From assembly GCA_024734495.1 (NCBI GenBank), contig JALMQS010000850.1, forward strand, positions 248,001 through 312,000: a stretch of 64,000 nt of DNA. The letters run 5' to 3'. Each line of letters begins with the position of its first letter. Positions within the stretch are counted from its first letter, which is position 1. The notes beneath the pieces were generated by a model. It made no database searches, was not told the DNA's origin, and worked only from the letters and a program-made list of their open reading frames with translations. Positions 31,725 to 43,291 of the stretch are shown piece after piece. Origin of the DNA: Forficula auricularia (taxonomy: Eukaryota; Arthropoda; Insecta; Dermaptera; Forficulidae). A program made the translations under genes and the position numbers.

Positions 31725-32102
31725 TTCAAAACTCATTTTTGGTTTATTTCTTTTTTTGTGAAACCTACTCGCAATTTTGCCCAATTTTTATTATTATCCA
31801 TAGAAAACTGTTTTCTCTGTTAACTCCTGATGATGGGCACAAAACGCCAAATATATATATCGAGATAAAACACAAAACATATATTTGTTTTATTTTTGTG
31901 AAACCTACATTGAAATTTTACTTACTTTTAGTTTCTTCACCATATATATTTTTTTTAAAAACAACTATTGTTTTCAAATTTCCATTTATAAAAGGGTAAA
32001 TTTCTTCAGAAACATTTGGATTTTTAATAAATATTTTGAGATTTTTTTTTCAATAATTGTATTTATTTCATACATATATGTGTATATATTTATACATTTA
32101 AG

Positions 32103-32200
32103 GCCAAAACAGGAGAATATTATGGATGTTGTTGGTATGCGCAAATTGAACAACAACATCAACAACAAAGGCGGCTTAATTTCAATGATCTCTTTTTTAG
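32103..32200 (+). CDS. Candidate exon, unknown gene
   Basis: Follows TTTAAG and reads AKTGEYYGCCWYAQIEQQHQ then QQRRLNFNDLFF, ending TAG/GTTTAT. The unusual W/C content and Q codons (CAA) look coding rather than random. If spliced to 35418 the phase fits: two bases AG plus C give Ser. The splice sites are only moderate and no family is recognised. It could equally be an old transposon fragment. Confidence 0.25.
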
Positions 32201-32541
32201 GTTTATCATTTTTTTTTTTTGTTTATTTTGTTTATTATTAAATTTATAGATAGATAAGAATCTCTGATTTGAGAAATGTAATAAATGACACTTAATAAGG
32301 GTTAACAAAGAATGAAGCTTTAAATAAATTTTCATCCAAGTGGGTTGAAAATTATAGCTCGATTTAAAATTATTTTTTTTTTCAAGAAAAAATAAATTTA
32401 AATAATTTAAAATAAAATTTATTATTAATAATATAGTATTATTTATTATTATATTGTATCATTCGCGTCCATAGTATTAATTTGTAACAGTAATAGCAGG
32501 GAATTGGACAAAAATTAAAAACACAAAATTTTTATTAAATC

Positions 32542-32581
32542 GGTCTGACTTTTCGACAATTTATTTTGACTTCCTCAGTGG
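32542..32581 (-). ncRNA. Hammerhead-like motif, weak stem II
   Basis: Minus strand CTGAGGA (32578-32572), AGTCAAAATAAATTGTC, GAAA (32554-32551), AGTC. It resembles the 54 kb motif but stem II is mispaired. Confidence 0.4.
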
Positions 32582-32697
32582 GCCATTTAATAATCACTCT
32601 TTGTCAAAAAACAATTTCACTATTCGACAAAACATAATTTCAGATGCCGTGAATGTTTAGGGGCGCAAAAGGCCAATTTTTTTACATAAATGAACCA

Positions 32698-33185
32698 AAT
32701 ACTCAATAAAGAGAAACAAAGAGGTTGTTCTCTACTTGATACAAGTAAACATACACACATATAGTATATCAAAATTATATATCTGTATATATATTGTTTA
32801 TTTGTTCGAGACTATAGTTTCGAAAACTTGGCCTTCATCATCAGTCTTTTTTAATTATAAATATTATTTTTCATGGGGTCAGAATCGTATGGATATTGAA
32901 AATTTTTTGATCTTTACTTAGCTGAGAGCCAGTTAAAATTAAAATCAATTTTCAGGTCACATTCCAATTTTAAACATATGTATCCCTTTTATAACAAAGA
33001 ACAAACGAACAATTGATGGGCTTGGTTCGTTTTTCCTTTTTATTTATCTAAATCTTTGTTTTGACAGAAAACATTTTAAGTAAGTTGCTATTTGATAATT
33101 CTATTTTGCTGTTCAAACAAAGGTCTGAATTTTTATTGAATTATTTCGAAATTTCTAAAGATTCAATTGCGCTTATTAATTTTCC
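32698..33185 (-). mobile_element. Penelope-like element, 5'-truncated copy 2
   Basis: The reverse of the 1-1000 element tail: AATTGCGCTTATTAAT-type sequence at 33165 matches ORF codons near 480-500, and the AT microsatellite and hammerhead (32805-32850) follow. A direct-oriented tail piece with ATGAATCAACAACTCTGCTA continues to about 33240, so two tail pieces meet head to head. Confidence 0.75.
32805..32850 (-). ncRNA. Hammerhead ribozyme-like motif, Penelope copy 2
   Basis: CTGATGA (32844-32838), hairpin GAAGGCCAAGTTTTC (GAAGG/TTTTC with G-T pairs), GAAA (32821-32818), C-TATA-GTC. Same design as 801-846, with stem II weakened. Confidence 0.65.
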
Positions 33186-33306
33186 TCTTTGTTTCTCTTT
33201 ATGAATCAACAACTCTGCTACACTCGGCAAAATAGAAGCTTTTCAATCAAATACTCAATACCTACAAGGGGCGGGGCTCCGCAAAATTTGCCCAAAGGCG
33301 CTAGAG

Positions 33307-34082
33307 CAGTGGTTCCCAACCTGGGGGCGATCGCCCCCCAAGTGGGCGATTTGGGTTATCAGGGGGCCGATAATTGAGTAGGGGGCGATTGGGGGCGATG
33401 AATATTCAAAGAGGGAAAAATTAAAATACACTCACGTGCAAAGTAATGGAATCACTTCTCTTGCGAGTTGTTAAATGTAATTTTCATTCTCAAATATAAA
33501 TAATGTTATATTAATATTTTTTAGAAAAAATATTTAAATTTCTAATAAATTACAAAGAAACATACTGTTGTTAACGCGGCATTTAGAGTATTTTTTTCTT
33601 GATAATAATATAATTCTTTTTAATGGTAATATTTTGGAGTAGCAGGCGGTATGTCCTTTGATGCTGGAACATGCCTTATTTGACAATAGGATGGTGGGAC
33701 TTTACAATTCCCACTTTTTGAACCTCAATAAATTTAATTTATGTTTGTCATATTTTGGGTTAAGAGATTAAGTCCTGTCGGAAGGCTTTTTAACTGAAGG
33801 AAACACCATCTATAATAAATTCATTGATTGGGGTTTTTCTAAATTTCGACTTTGCGTGGGAATTTTCCAAGAGAGTAATTTCTAGAAAATAGACAGGCTT
33901 CAATATTTCGAACCGAATAAAACTGCTTTAGTTTTTTTTATATACGATAATAAAATTGTTTAAAATAATACAACTGTTTTATCATTTACACTTTAGGCAT
34001 ACAATGAAAATGAAAAGGGGGCGATAGGTGTTAGTAAACCTCCAGAAAGGGGCGATGGGCCACAAAAGGTTGGGAACCACTG
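33307..34082. mobile_element. Intact hAT MITE (776 bases)
   Basis: An exact 8-bp duplication CGCTAGAG (33299-33306, 34083-34090) and perfect 16-bp TIRs CAGTGGTTCCCAACCT. GGGGGCGAT motifs are near both ends. No transposase. The related dead copy at 24343 has degraded ends. Confidence 0.92.
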
Positions 34083-34090
34083 CGCTAGAG

Positions 34091-35385
34091 GGTCTAAGAG
34101 CGCACCTTTAAAATTATTTATTTATTTACTAAATATATTTAAGTTTAAATATTCACAACTGATTAATTGACCTAAATGAACTTTGAAAGTTTCATTTCTA
34201 TTGTGTAATATTCCTAGAATAATACAATATAACTTACAACCCTTAATAAGTATACATTTGTACAATTCAAAAAAATACTAAGATTCTTAAATTAGATTTA
34301 GCGATTTTTTATTTGTTATAATTTTTATCATAAGCAAAAAAAAAAATAAGAAATAAATTACACAACGAAAAAATAAATAAATTTTAGACCAGAAAATTAA
34401 ATAAAATTATTTTTAGATTCTTTTGGAATATAACCAACCATTTAGCTATCTCTCTCTCTTTCTCTATATTTATATTAAATAATAATAACTCGACTTACGG
34501 ACTAAGCATTGCAATGGTACAAACTACGCATGCGCACTTCATACTAGAAATTTTAAACTACGCATGCGTGGCTCGCATAAGTGCAGTGCACCAATTCCGT
34601 TTATCATAATTTTAATTTTCATCCCTCCCTTTGGTCAGTCTTTTTCTAGTCATATCGCTCACATATATATACATATATAATAAAACATGCCAAAAATTTT
34701 ATAATGTCATAAAAGATAGGAAAATTCATGTTAGACAAATAAAATTAACGAATGAATGATTAATAATATAATATCCACCCCTCCTCAAAAAATAGACAAT
34801 GTAAGCTTGAATTTTTTCTGATAAGAAAATATACATCGTAAATACATATATTTAAGATTAGCTGTTAAGACGTATCGCCTATTAATTATCCTCTTATAAA
34901 TAGAGAATTAAATTCATCTCAATACCGAATATATATACTCGTATATATAAATATAGAAAAATATATATAAACAAAAACATAACCTCATTTTTCTAAGTAT
35001 AAAATAATTTACTCGCAAAAAATATTAATAATATGATTAAAAAAAAAATCGCTTGAAATTTTAAATATGTTATATAACTATATTTATTGTCTTTTTGTTA
35101 TTTAGGGGGGAAAAAATCGTTATTATTTATTTATAATAATTGTTCAATGAGTATTAAAAGAAACACACACGTGACTAGAAAAGCATATCTGAAAGAAAAA
35201 AAGAATATAATAATAATTAATTAATTATATTTGTTTTATTGAGAATTATAAAATAAAAATATTATTAATATTTAAATAAAGACAAAAATAGAAATAAATA
35301 ATACTCAATAAGTTAAGAATTCCTTAAAAAAAAATGGAAACAAAAATACATTTTAAATGATTTTTCACTTCTAATTGTTAATTTA
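34091..35385. other. AT-rich sequence, no gene recognised
   Basis: Long A/T tracts and TATATA runs. A paired ACTACGCATGCG motif lies at 34525-34570. Nothing further supported. Confidence 0.5.
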
Positions 35386-35417
35386 TTGTTATATATATAT
35401 TATACTATATATCACAG

Positions 35418-35577
35418 CTCGATTGATTATTTACCTGATTTCCAAAGCGTACCCTTTGAAATGGCTAGCTTTTATAATAAAATGACTATTTTAATAGCTA
35501 ATAAATGGTCGCCCGATATTAAATCACATTTTTCAAATCTACTTAAAACACATAATTTTGTAATACGACATATATGA
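35418..35577 (+). CDS. Candidate terminal exon, unknown gene
   Basis: Follows ATATATCACAG and reads (S)SIDYLPDFQSVPFEMASFYN, KMTILIANKWSPDIKSHFSN and LLKTHNFVIRHI before TGA. The residue mix (W, P, Q and evenly spread hydrophobics) looks like real protein, and it stops just before a MITE at 35587. The phase matches 32103-32200. The product is not recognised; it could be the end of a host gene or a transposon remnant. Confidence 0.3.
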
Positions 35578-35586
35578 TAGCCTCTA

Positions 35587-36500
35587 CACTGAAAAAACGA
35601 TATATTTATAGTTAAGAAATTATATTTGATATGAATAGATGGTGAAGTTAATTATGCCGAAATCGATCTCTATTCAATATAAATAAACGATATAGGTATT
35701 TTAAATATTCTCATATTTTTGGAGCAACTCCAGATATATTAATAGTTAAGATGCCGCTATTTGAACCAAGCACCAATAAGTAAATTATGAAAATATTGTT
35801 ATTTGAGTGAAATAGTAGAATAGTTAAATTAAATAGCTGGATATTTAAGTGGAATAATACGTAATTACGACAAGAAATAATATCAACTTGAATATTTTTT
35901 ATTTATAATAAATATAAGTATGTATTTCTGATTAAAAGATGAGTACCTATATTGATTTGATGTAGAATGTTATATTCAATCAAATGTTTATTTTAATTAT
36001 TCATTTGGTTGAATTAATTAGATAAAAATTTGAATTAATTATTATATTTGATATTAGATACACGGTAATCTAAAATTTTAATATATATTAATATTTCTTA
36101 TAATCTTATAGTGGGTTTTAAAATTAAAAAAAAAAACAATTAATAATGTAAACAAAATTTTTGTTAATTTTTTTTTTTTAAATATCTTAATTATTAAGAT
36201 ATCACTATTTGCAGAAAATCTAAGTCGTTTTATGATAATAAAACATTTGTTTAGATATAATAAGAGGTTTCACTAGAAGTAAACAAGACATTCATTTGAT
36301 ATTAAGAGATATCTAATAGAATAAAATAGATCACTCAAGTATATAATATATTTGGATTAAATACCTAAAAATTTGCTCATATTTGGAATGATTTCGATAT
36401 ATCTTGATTATTAATAAAATATCTTTGGAATAAATAAGAGCTCATTAAAAATGCTCAACTCTATCAATATATTTATTATAAAGAAATTGTTTTTTCAGTG
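35587..36500. mobile_element. TA-flanked element, copy without insertion
   Basis: CACTGAAAAAACGATATAT at the left and GTTTTTTCAGTG at the right between TA dinucleotides. It closely matches 59117-60925, for which it supplies the empty site at 36341/36342. No ORF. Confidence 0.85.
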
Positions 36501-36502
36501 TA

Positions 36503-37619
36503 TATAAAAATATGCTACTTTTAAAATAAACTTAACTTTAAAAATCATAAATTGTTTTTTGAAATAAACCACAATATGCAATGTTTAATACACATATTAA
36601 ATAAATCACTAACGTTTCGATCACTGCATCTGTGTTTTTTTACTTTCTCGGCTTTTACCATTAGCCATTTTACTATACTTTATATTAATTAATTTTTTCT
36701 CTATTATGTAGGGATCAAATTAAAGCCGGTTTGCAGCGAGTCGGGCTTGAACCCGCGCTATATTATGATTTACCATTGCGGTAGCGTGCAAGCAATTGAC
36801 TCAAACAAGCGATCGTTTTTAGTGAATTTTAAATATATAAATAAATAAGATAAATAAATAAATAAATTTTAAATTTTGTTAGTGTTTAAATAAATATCTC
36901 TTAACTAATATCTTAAATAATATCTATTAACCAGTGCCTAATGTGGTTGATTTCAAAAATTTTCATATTTTATTTAGGTTGTTTGTTTTTTTTTTTATAT
37001 AAAATAGGGGCATTTTGGGATAAAGCTCTTTGGGAAATGGCTAAATCGTAAATCAGACTGCGACATATACAAAATAGATTTCTATTAAAATCCATATAAA
37101 TATATATATTTATTAAGAATAAATGAAAAAAATAAATAAATATATAAATAAAAAAAACAGGAATGACCAATTCCAAAAATATGGTATTATTTACTTATTA
37201 ATTAATATGGTTACAAAAAAAAATAATTAAATAAAAGAAAAGAAAAACGTGTATATAATTATAAAATTATAGTCTTAAGAGTCAGTGATGAATATTTTTG
37301 ACATGTTTATATATGTTAATAACATTTTTTTTATTATAGATTTGAAAACCAACAGGTGGGTACATATGCCCCAAATACGTCAGCAAAAAAAATCAATAAT
37401 GTAAAAAATTTATTTATTATTAATTTTTTTATTATATTTTAACTCAAAATCAAAATTTTATGAATATATGAAAACAGGTGAGCTTTTTGAATTTCTTTTC
37501 AAAAATTTCAACATCTTTGAGGACAATTTTTTTTTAAACTATTTAAAAAAGTAATGATATATAGATATATATAATAAGGAAATTGTTTGATATATGTTTA
37601 ATTTGATAAATTAGAAGTA
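36503..37619. other. AT-rich sequence with a tRNA-like SINE fragment
   Basis: Minus strand 36730-36810 has an A-box-like region with GGTAGCG-type ends and GGGTTCAAGCCCGACTCGC. The rest is low-complexity TA and A runs; no gene. Confidence 0.45.
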
Positions 37620-37741
37620 TTTTCTTTTGGAGTCGGATTGGTAGAATTCAATGGAGAATTGATGGAAAGGCAGCCCAAGGATAATGAAAAATAAAATTTC
37701 AATTAAAAGAATTTATTGAAACGTCATTTTCATCTTAAAAA

Positions 37742-37779
37742 CCGACGTTTTGGAAGAACTTCTCTCCTTCTTCAGGGCT
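37742..37779 (-). ncRNA. Hammerhead-like motif with lost G12
   Basis: Minus strand CTGAAGA (37775-37769), GGAGAGAAGTTCTTCC hairpin, CAAAACGTC. GAAA has become CAAA. Same family as 42993-43031. Confidence 0.45.
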
Positions 37780-37961
37780 TAAAAGGGTAAATGCAGGAAA
37801 CATATAAGAAAACTAGAGATGAAATATCCCTTTGGCATATAAGTGTAAGCCTAGCTTAAAAAAAAATTAGATACATCTACAATTACAAATTTCCGCTGGC
37901 AATTTAATAAATCAATCCAATACATAACTGTTTTTATTCATAATATGAAATACATACACTA

Positions 37962-38587
37962 GGGTGCTCCTTATTTTGGATATTTTCGAATATTTGCGCG
38001 GACAGGGGCTCATATGGTTCCAAATAAATAAATAAAAAATATCCCCCAAGTTTCAAGTCTCTATCTCAATTTTAACCTAGTGCTACAAAGCGATTAAGTT
38101 TCCCATCTAAATAACATGGGGTTTTTGGCATTGAACGATCAATTTTTTATTCCGGCCAAAGTAATGGTTCATAAAATTTGAAACTCTGTAGACTTTATCC
38201 TTATAATAGTAGCTATCCTTCAGAATTTTTACAGATCTTTAGCTATTACAATTTTGGAGTTATATCTAGATAAAATACTGCTATATCTTAGTATTAGTAA
38301 GTTATAGACTCCAAAATTATAATTCTGAGGGATAGTTACTATTATAAGGATAAAGTCAACAGAGTTTCGAATTTTTTGAACTATTACTTTGGCTGTAATA
38401 AAAAATTGATCGTTCAATGCCAAAAACCACATGTTATTTTGATTGGAAAATAAATCGCTCTGTAGGACTAGGTTAAAATTGAGATTGATACTTTTGAAAC
38501 TTGGGGGATATTTTTATTTATTTATTTAGAACCATATGAGCCCCTGTCCGCGTGGGTATTCGAAAATATCCAAAATAAGGAGCACCC
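37962..38587. mobile_element. TA-flanked long-hairpin MITE (626 bases)
   Basis: GGGTGCTCCTTATTTTGGAT and its exact complement, with TA on both sides. Complementarity continues inward for most of the element (AACATGGGGTTTTTGGCATT against AATGCCAAAAACCACATGTT). Confidence 0.85.
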
Positions 38588-38589
38588 TA

Positions 38590-41500
38590 CGTACACATTC
38601 AATGATTCATCAACCAGAGATAAAAGCCCCTAAAACTTAGGCAACTACTTGCAGCCATGATTGGATGGTTGCCTAGATTTTAGGCAACTCTGAAGGCAAC
38701 AACTCTTATACCTTTAGGCTTAAGTATTTAAAATAATAAAATTATTTACTTCAGAATTTTTATTTTTTCATTTATTAGATTATCACATGAAAATTAAAAT
38801 TCAAAAGCAATTGAAAATTTTATTTAATATTCTATTATCCCTATGGGTTGTCTAACTTGAAACATTCTTCCAGAATAAACAGTAAAGCAAGAAAAAATAA
38901 AATACAAAAAAAATTAGCTAAGTGAAATTATCCGACCTAAAAATTAAACTTTCCCCGTAATTATAAGACCATTTTTAATCATTTTACTTTCTATTGTGAA
39001 TGAATATTTTAATTAAGAAAAACCCTAGCTAAGTATTGTTACCCGAAGATGAGACCCTGACAGATCCATTTCTCGACTCAAAAACCCCTTAATCCGTGAT
39101 TTTCATCGAAATCGATAGAACCGTTTTCGAGAAACAGATTTTATATAAATAGTTATAGAAAAATTACTTATTTAATAGTATAAATAAGATATGAATTATA
39201 TGTATAGAATTTTTCCATTTTTATTCAAATTAACAAATACCTAAGAGTTAAGTGAATGTCGTATGGGGCTCGCATTTTGATTTAATTTATTTTACTTGCT
39301 TCAAATAGGGACGTTTTCATTTCTATAATCGTTAAATTTAATTTAACAATATAAATTATAAAATTTTCTTAATGAAATGACGTAACAATAGTTTTCACTG
39401 CCTCTTAGACTATAGTTTTGAACAATTAAAAAATAACGGATATGAATATTAAATAAAAAAACTTTTTCTGCTCTTTGAATAAGCATTAAAAAACTACTAT
39501 ACAATTGTACTTTTTTACAATTTATTAACAATATCACACACAAATGAGTTTTTTATAAAAAAAAAATTAAATGAATAAATAATATTGAAAATAGTTTAAG
39601 ATAAAAAAGTACTATAAATAAAATATACCTCTCTCTCTCTTCGTATATATATATATATATAAATAAATAAAAATATATATGGAGGGTGTAGATCAAAATT
39701 TAGCTTAAATTAAGAAGACGGAAAAATAAAAATAAAATACAAAAAAATAATGTTTAAAATTAAATTTCACTCTCATGTGAGCGCACAAAATAAGAAGACC
39801 AAATATATTATTAGTATTAATATCTTAAACAAAGAGTATAAAAAAATAATAAATAAATTTAAAAAAAATAATTCAATTCTGCTCACTCGATGCCAAAATA
39901 CCTAATTAAGAAATTAGAAATGATTTTTTACTAAACCTAATACCATTTTTTCATTTTTATATATATTTAACTACAATCAAAGCCCATTTTGTTTTTCTAT
40001 TGTCTAGAATTTATAATACATAAATAAATATGTATCTATAGTATTTGAATTTTCCTAAATTTGTATTATTTATTCGTTTTTTTATTATTTATTTTGTACA
40101 AATTAAAACTATTATTATATTAGTAAAATTAATAAAAATTCGAAAAACAAAAATATGAAAATCAAATATTAGATTGATTGATGTAATAAATTAATAATCT
40201 TAGGAGAAAATTTCAAATTATTCTAATCTAATATAGGATGAAAATTTTTTAAACAAAATTCAATTTATTTTACGCTAAATTATTATTATTATTGATATTA
40301 AAGATTCAAGAGAATAAACTAGATTTTAATAATTATATCCTATTTAAATTAACAATCGTGACGTACTATAAATAAAAGAATATACAAACTAATTATGAAA
40401 AACAACCCTCTTGAATCATTAATTGTTTGATTTAAAAATTTAAATTTAAACAATTGATGTAATTAATTTGCTTTCGATTTTGTTTATAAATATTATAGTT
40501 CTTTACCAAAGTATCCTCGAAGTATTCTTCTGGAATTATACAATTGTATTTGATATGTAAATTGTTTTAAATTTTGCTTATGACTGTACAATATTCCATA
40601 AGACTATTATAAATAAATATATATATATATATATAGTGAGATATACCTCGATGAATTTCAATTTTAACCGAAAAAAAGCCCACGCCATGCATTTAAATGA
40701 TTATTTTCGGGAGTCGTAATCGTAATCGTAATCGAGGTATTTCTTTAATTATATATATATTCATTAAATTAAATAATTCTCATTTTTCTACATATCACAT
40801 TTTTTGTAATATTTTAATTGTTATTTATTATTATTACATTGTATTATACAAATATATATAAATTTATCGCTGATTGGTCTATATGTCAAGCAAATCTTGG
40901 CTATATAGATCAATAATTTATTGTTTTGCGCTATCTTCTGGAAAATTAATTAAAAAATGTTTTTATCGATTCTTTGACTATCAATGTACCATCTTGAATG
41001 TCTTTTTTTTTTATTTTCGTTATTATAATAAAAATAAAAAATAAACACTAAAACCACTATACAATTGAGATTTTCATCCAAATATTCAAATCAGTAAGAA
41101 ATTCATTAGATTAATTAGATAATTATATTCATTGAAAAATGTATTATGACGTAACATTGTGGAAGACGTCACATGTTTTCAAATAAACAAGAACAGGTTA
41201 TCCGCTCTGTTCTCAACAGAGACAGCGCCATAGGTGACACTTTTAAGAACTTCGGGTACAATCATCCTCCCTATTTAGCATTCATCTGTGATATATTAAC
41301 GTGTATTTTACTGAATCAAAAAGTATTTAATTATTTTACTTTTAACTTTATAAAGTGAATCAATTGATGATGAATTCGAGTAAAATAGAAGTAATAATCG
41401 ATAATAGAATGAAAGTTTCTATTGAAGATTGACTTTTAATTTTTTAATAAAAATGAGAACCGTTTTAACATTTACAGAGTAATAGGTTCCATATTTAAAC

Positions 41501-41750
41501 TACATCGAACTACTATATCAAGAATTTTCACGCAAACGTTGGTATATTTAATCGGTGCTTGTAAAAATTTTGTTTTGTGTATAAGAGATTTCATGAAGGT
41601 TAACCTCAATAAGGATATTTAAAGATTTTTTTAATTCAAAAATTATATTTTTCAAGCTATTATTTTAATTTGGGTTGTTATTGTCCATCTTTGAAAATAA
41701 TTAGGCTGGATATTAGGACCTTAGACTTGAGAAAATAATGAAAAGCTAAA
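38590..41750. other. AT-rich stretch, little recognised
   Basis: 39030-39130 resembles 2770-2900 (GACAGATC, CTCAAAAACCCCTTAA, TTTTCGAGAAAC). (TA)n occurs near 39645 and 40620; (TCGTAA)-type repeats near 40715. ORFs here are short and unconvincing. Confidence 0.5.
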
Positions 41751-41877
41751 TTTCCAAAAGTTTCAACACGTTACGTCGTATATTTTTCGATTTCTTCAGG
41801 CAATTTTTAGGATCAGCTTTCTCGTTTATAGATATATACAGACCATTAGACTAGATTTTTCAATGACATATTGACAA

Positions 41878-42006
41878 GGCTTAAACAAACTTAATACAAA
41901 AGATATTGGAACAAAATAAATGACACATCACTAAAAAATCTCAAACAGTTTGAGATTTTTTATTTATTTTGTTTAATATCTTTTATATTAAGTTTGTTTA
42001 AGCCTT
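41878..42006. repeat. Short hairpin element
   Basis: AAGGCTTAAACAAACTTAAT and its complement with TCTCAAACAGTTTGAGA at the centre. A decayed CTGAAGA..CGAAAAATATACGACGT motif lies just upstream on the minus strand (41766-41800). Confidence 0.6.
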
Positions 42007-42459
42007 GTTAATTAAATTAAGAAAAATAATATCTGAACTTATATATTTCTAGCTATACGTGAAATGACGTTGGATTGTAGCTAAGTGGATCACATTTTTT
42101 TATCTCTTGGTCCAGACTTAAGACTCCAATAGCGTAATCCGCAGTAGTCTCGCGATAAATATCTTTTTCAAATAAGCGCGGTCAAAATATTTCTCGTTGA
42201 CGTATCAATTATTCTTTGATATATTATATGAGAAAAATTATAAAATATATATTCAATAACCATTGTTGATAATTTTTGAATTTTATCAAAAAAAATAAGT
42301 AAAATTAAATTAAAAGATACAATTACACATTTTCCTATTTTCTCAATATCACTTTACATTTAAATAAAGTTTTAATAAAAGATCAAATTCCATTTCAAAT
42401 GTCAATAAATTGAATAATTTTGAATTAAGCATCATCGATAGAAAGATAAAATATACAAA

Positions 42460-42636
42460 ATGGATATTTCTCAAGTTGAAGCAGTTCAAATTGTGTGCCT
42501 AATTAATCAAGGGTTAAGTCAACAACAAGTGGCAAGTACACTTGCAATAAGCAACAATTTCAATAATGTATGGTTACTTGTGAAAAAATTAAAAATGATT
42601 TACTATTTTAAGGAGTTCGGTGTTGGTTCTAGGTGA
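42460..42636 (+). pseudogene. Tc1-type transposase N-terminal HTH fragment
   Basis: ATG at 42460 opens MDISQVEAVQIVCLINQGLS then QQQVASTLAISNNFNNVWLL. The (Q)IV.LI..GLS..QVA..L.IS...V..VW pattern is the first helix-turn-helix of Tc1/mariner transposases. About 45 residues match, then the frame runs into the family B repeat at about 42600 and stops at 42634. The catalytic DDE part is absent. Confidence 0.7.
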
Positions 42637-42719
42637 AACATTTCAATATAATAATAAAACTTGAGTAAGATATCGAGGTAGTTTTCACAAAAAAGAAATA
42701 AAACAAAATTGAGTTTTGA

Positions 42720-42757
42720 ATTCGATATATTTCGAGGGTTAGCCCATCATCAGGAGT
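42720..42757 (-). ncRNA. Hammerhead-like motif (family B)
   Basis: Minus strand CTGATGA (42753-42747), T, GGG-CTAA-CCC, TC, GAAA (42733-42730), TATATC (AUC at the cleavage position), GAATTC. Two extra bases sit between stem II and GAAA. Confidence 0.5.
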
Positions 42758-42992
42758 CTAAGAAAACTGATTACATATTGGAAAAATAGTTTTACAAGTA
42801 AGAATTCAATTTTTTTTTTTTAAATGTATGTAGATGGGGGAATGTAGGGAAAGAGGGGGGAGAAGTTGTTCTAAGAATTAATATTTTCAATTGGATGTTG
42901 ATGAAAGCAGTCCACGGTGGTTGTAAAAAATAAGACTATAGAGGTTTTTATTATTTTACATTTATTTGTTAAACCGACGTTTACTTTTTGTT

Positions 42993-43031
42993 ACCCTGAA
43001 GAAGGAGAGAATAAATCTCCGAAACGTCGGT
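42993..43031 (+). ncRNA. Hammerhead ribozyme-like motif with perfect stem II
   Basis: CTGAAGA at 42996-43002, A, GGAGA-GAATAAA-TCTCC, GAAA at 43021-43024, CGTC with cleavage predicted after C43028, then GGTTTAAC. The preceding ACC pairs with GGT for stem I. The motif lies exactly at the centre of the 42890-43117 hairpin; AAACCGACGTTT upstream competes for pairing. Confidence 0.7.
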
Positions 43032-43291
43032 TTAACAAATAAATGTAAAATAATAAAACGTCTATAGTCTTATTTTTTTACAACCACCGTGACTGCTTTC
43101 ATCAACATCCAATTGCATATTTATACCTAGTCCGTCTCCTAAAGAAAATCTCTATCAATTAATATTTTCTATTGAGATTTGAGAATTCAAAACTCAATTT
43201 TGTTTTATTTCTTTTTTGTGAAACCTACCTCGTATCTTAGTTTTATTATTATTTTTATTGGTGGCCTGATTTTTTTGCACTTCAGTGTATA

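Larger units (their letters stand above)
31385..31930. repeat. Family B foldback with four hammerhead-like cores
   Basis: Arms pair around 31660. Each arm carries two different cores: 31443-31467 and 31637 region (minus), 31691 and 31827 (plus). GTTTCACAAAAA and TTTTTGTGAAACCTAC sit at arm ends. AGGTGAAACATC at 31520 is shared with family A (GGTGAAACATGATG). Confidence 0.7.
42610..43240. repeat. Family B foldback interrupted by a second hammerhead element
   Basis: GGTTCTAGGTGAAACATTTC, ATCGAGGTAGTTTTCACAAA and AAACAAAATTGAGTTTTGAA at the left pair with 43180-43250 at the right. Between them sits a hairpin (42890-43117) with TCCACGGTGGTTGTAAAAAA arms. Confidence 0.65.

Noticed and set aside
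41173..41358. 61-codon ORF
   Set aside because: No domain, no repeat match, no splice support; typical of chance ORFs in AT-rich DNA.
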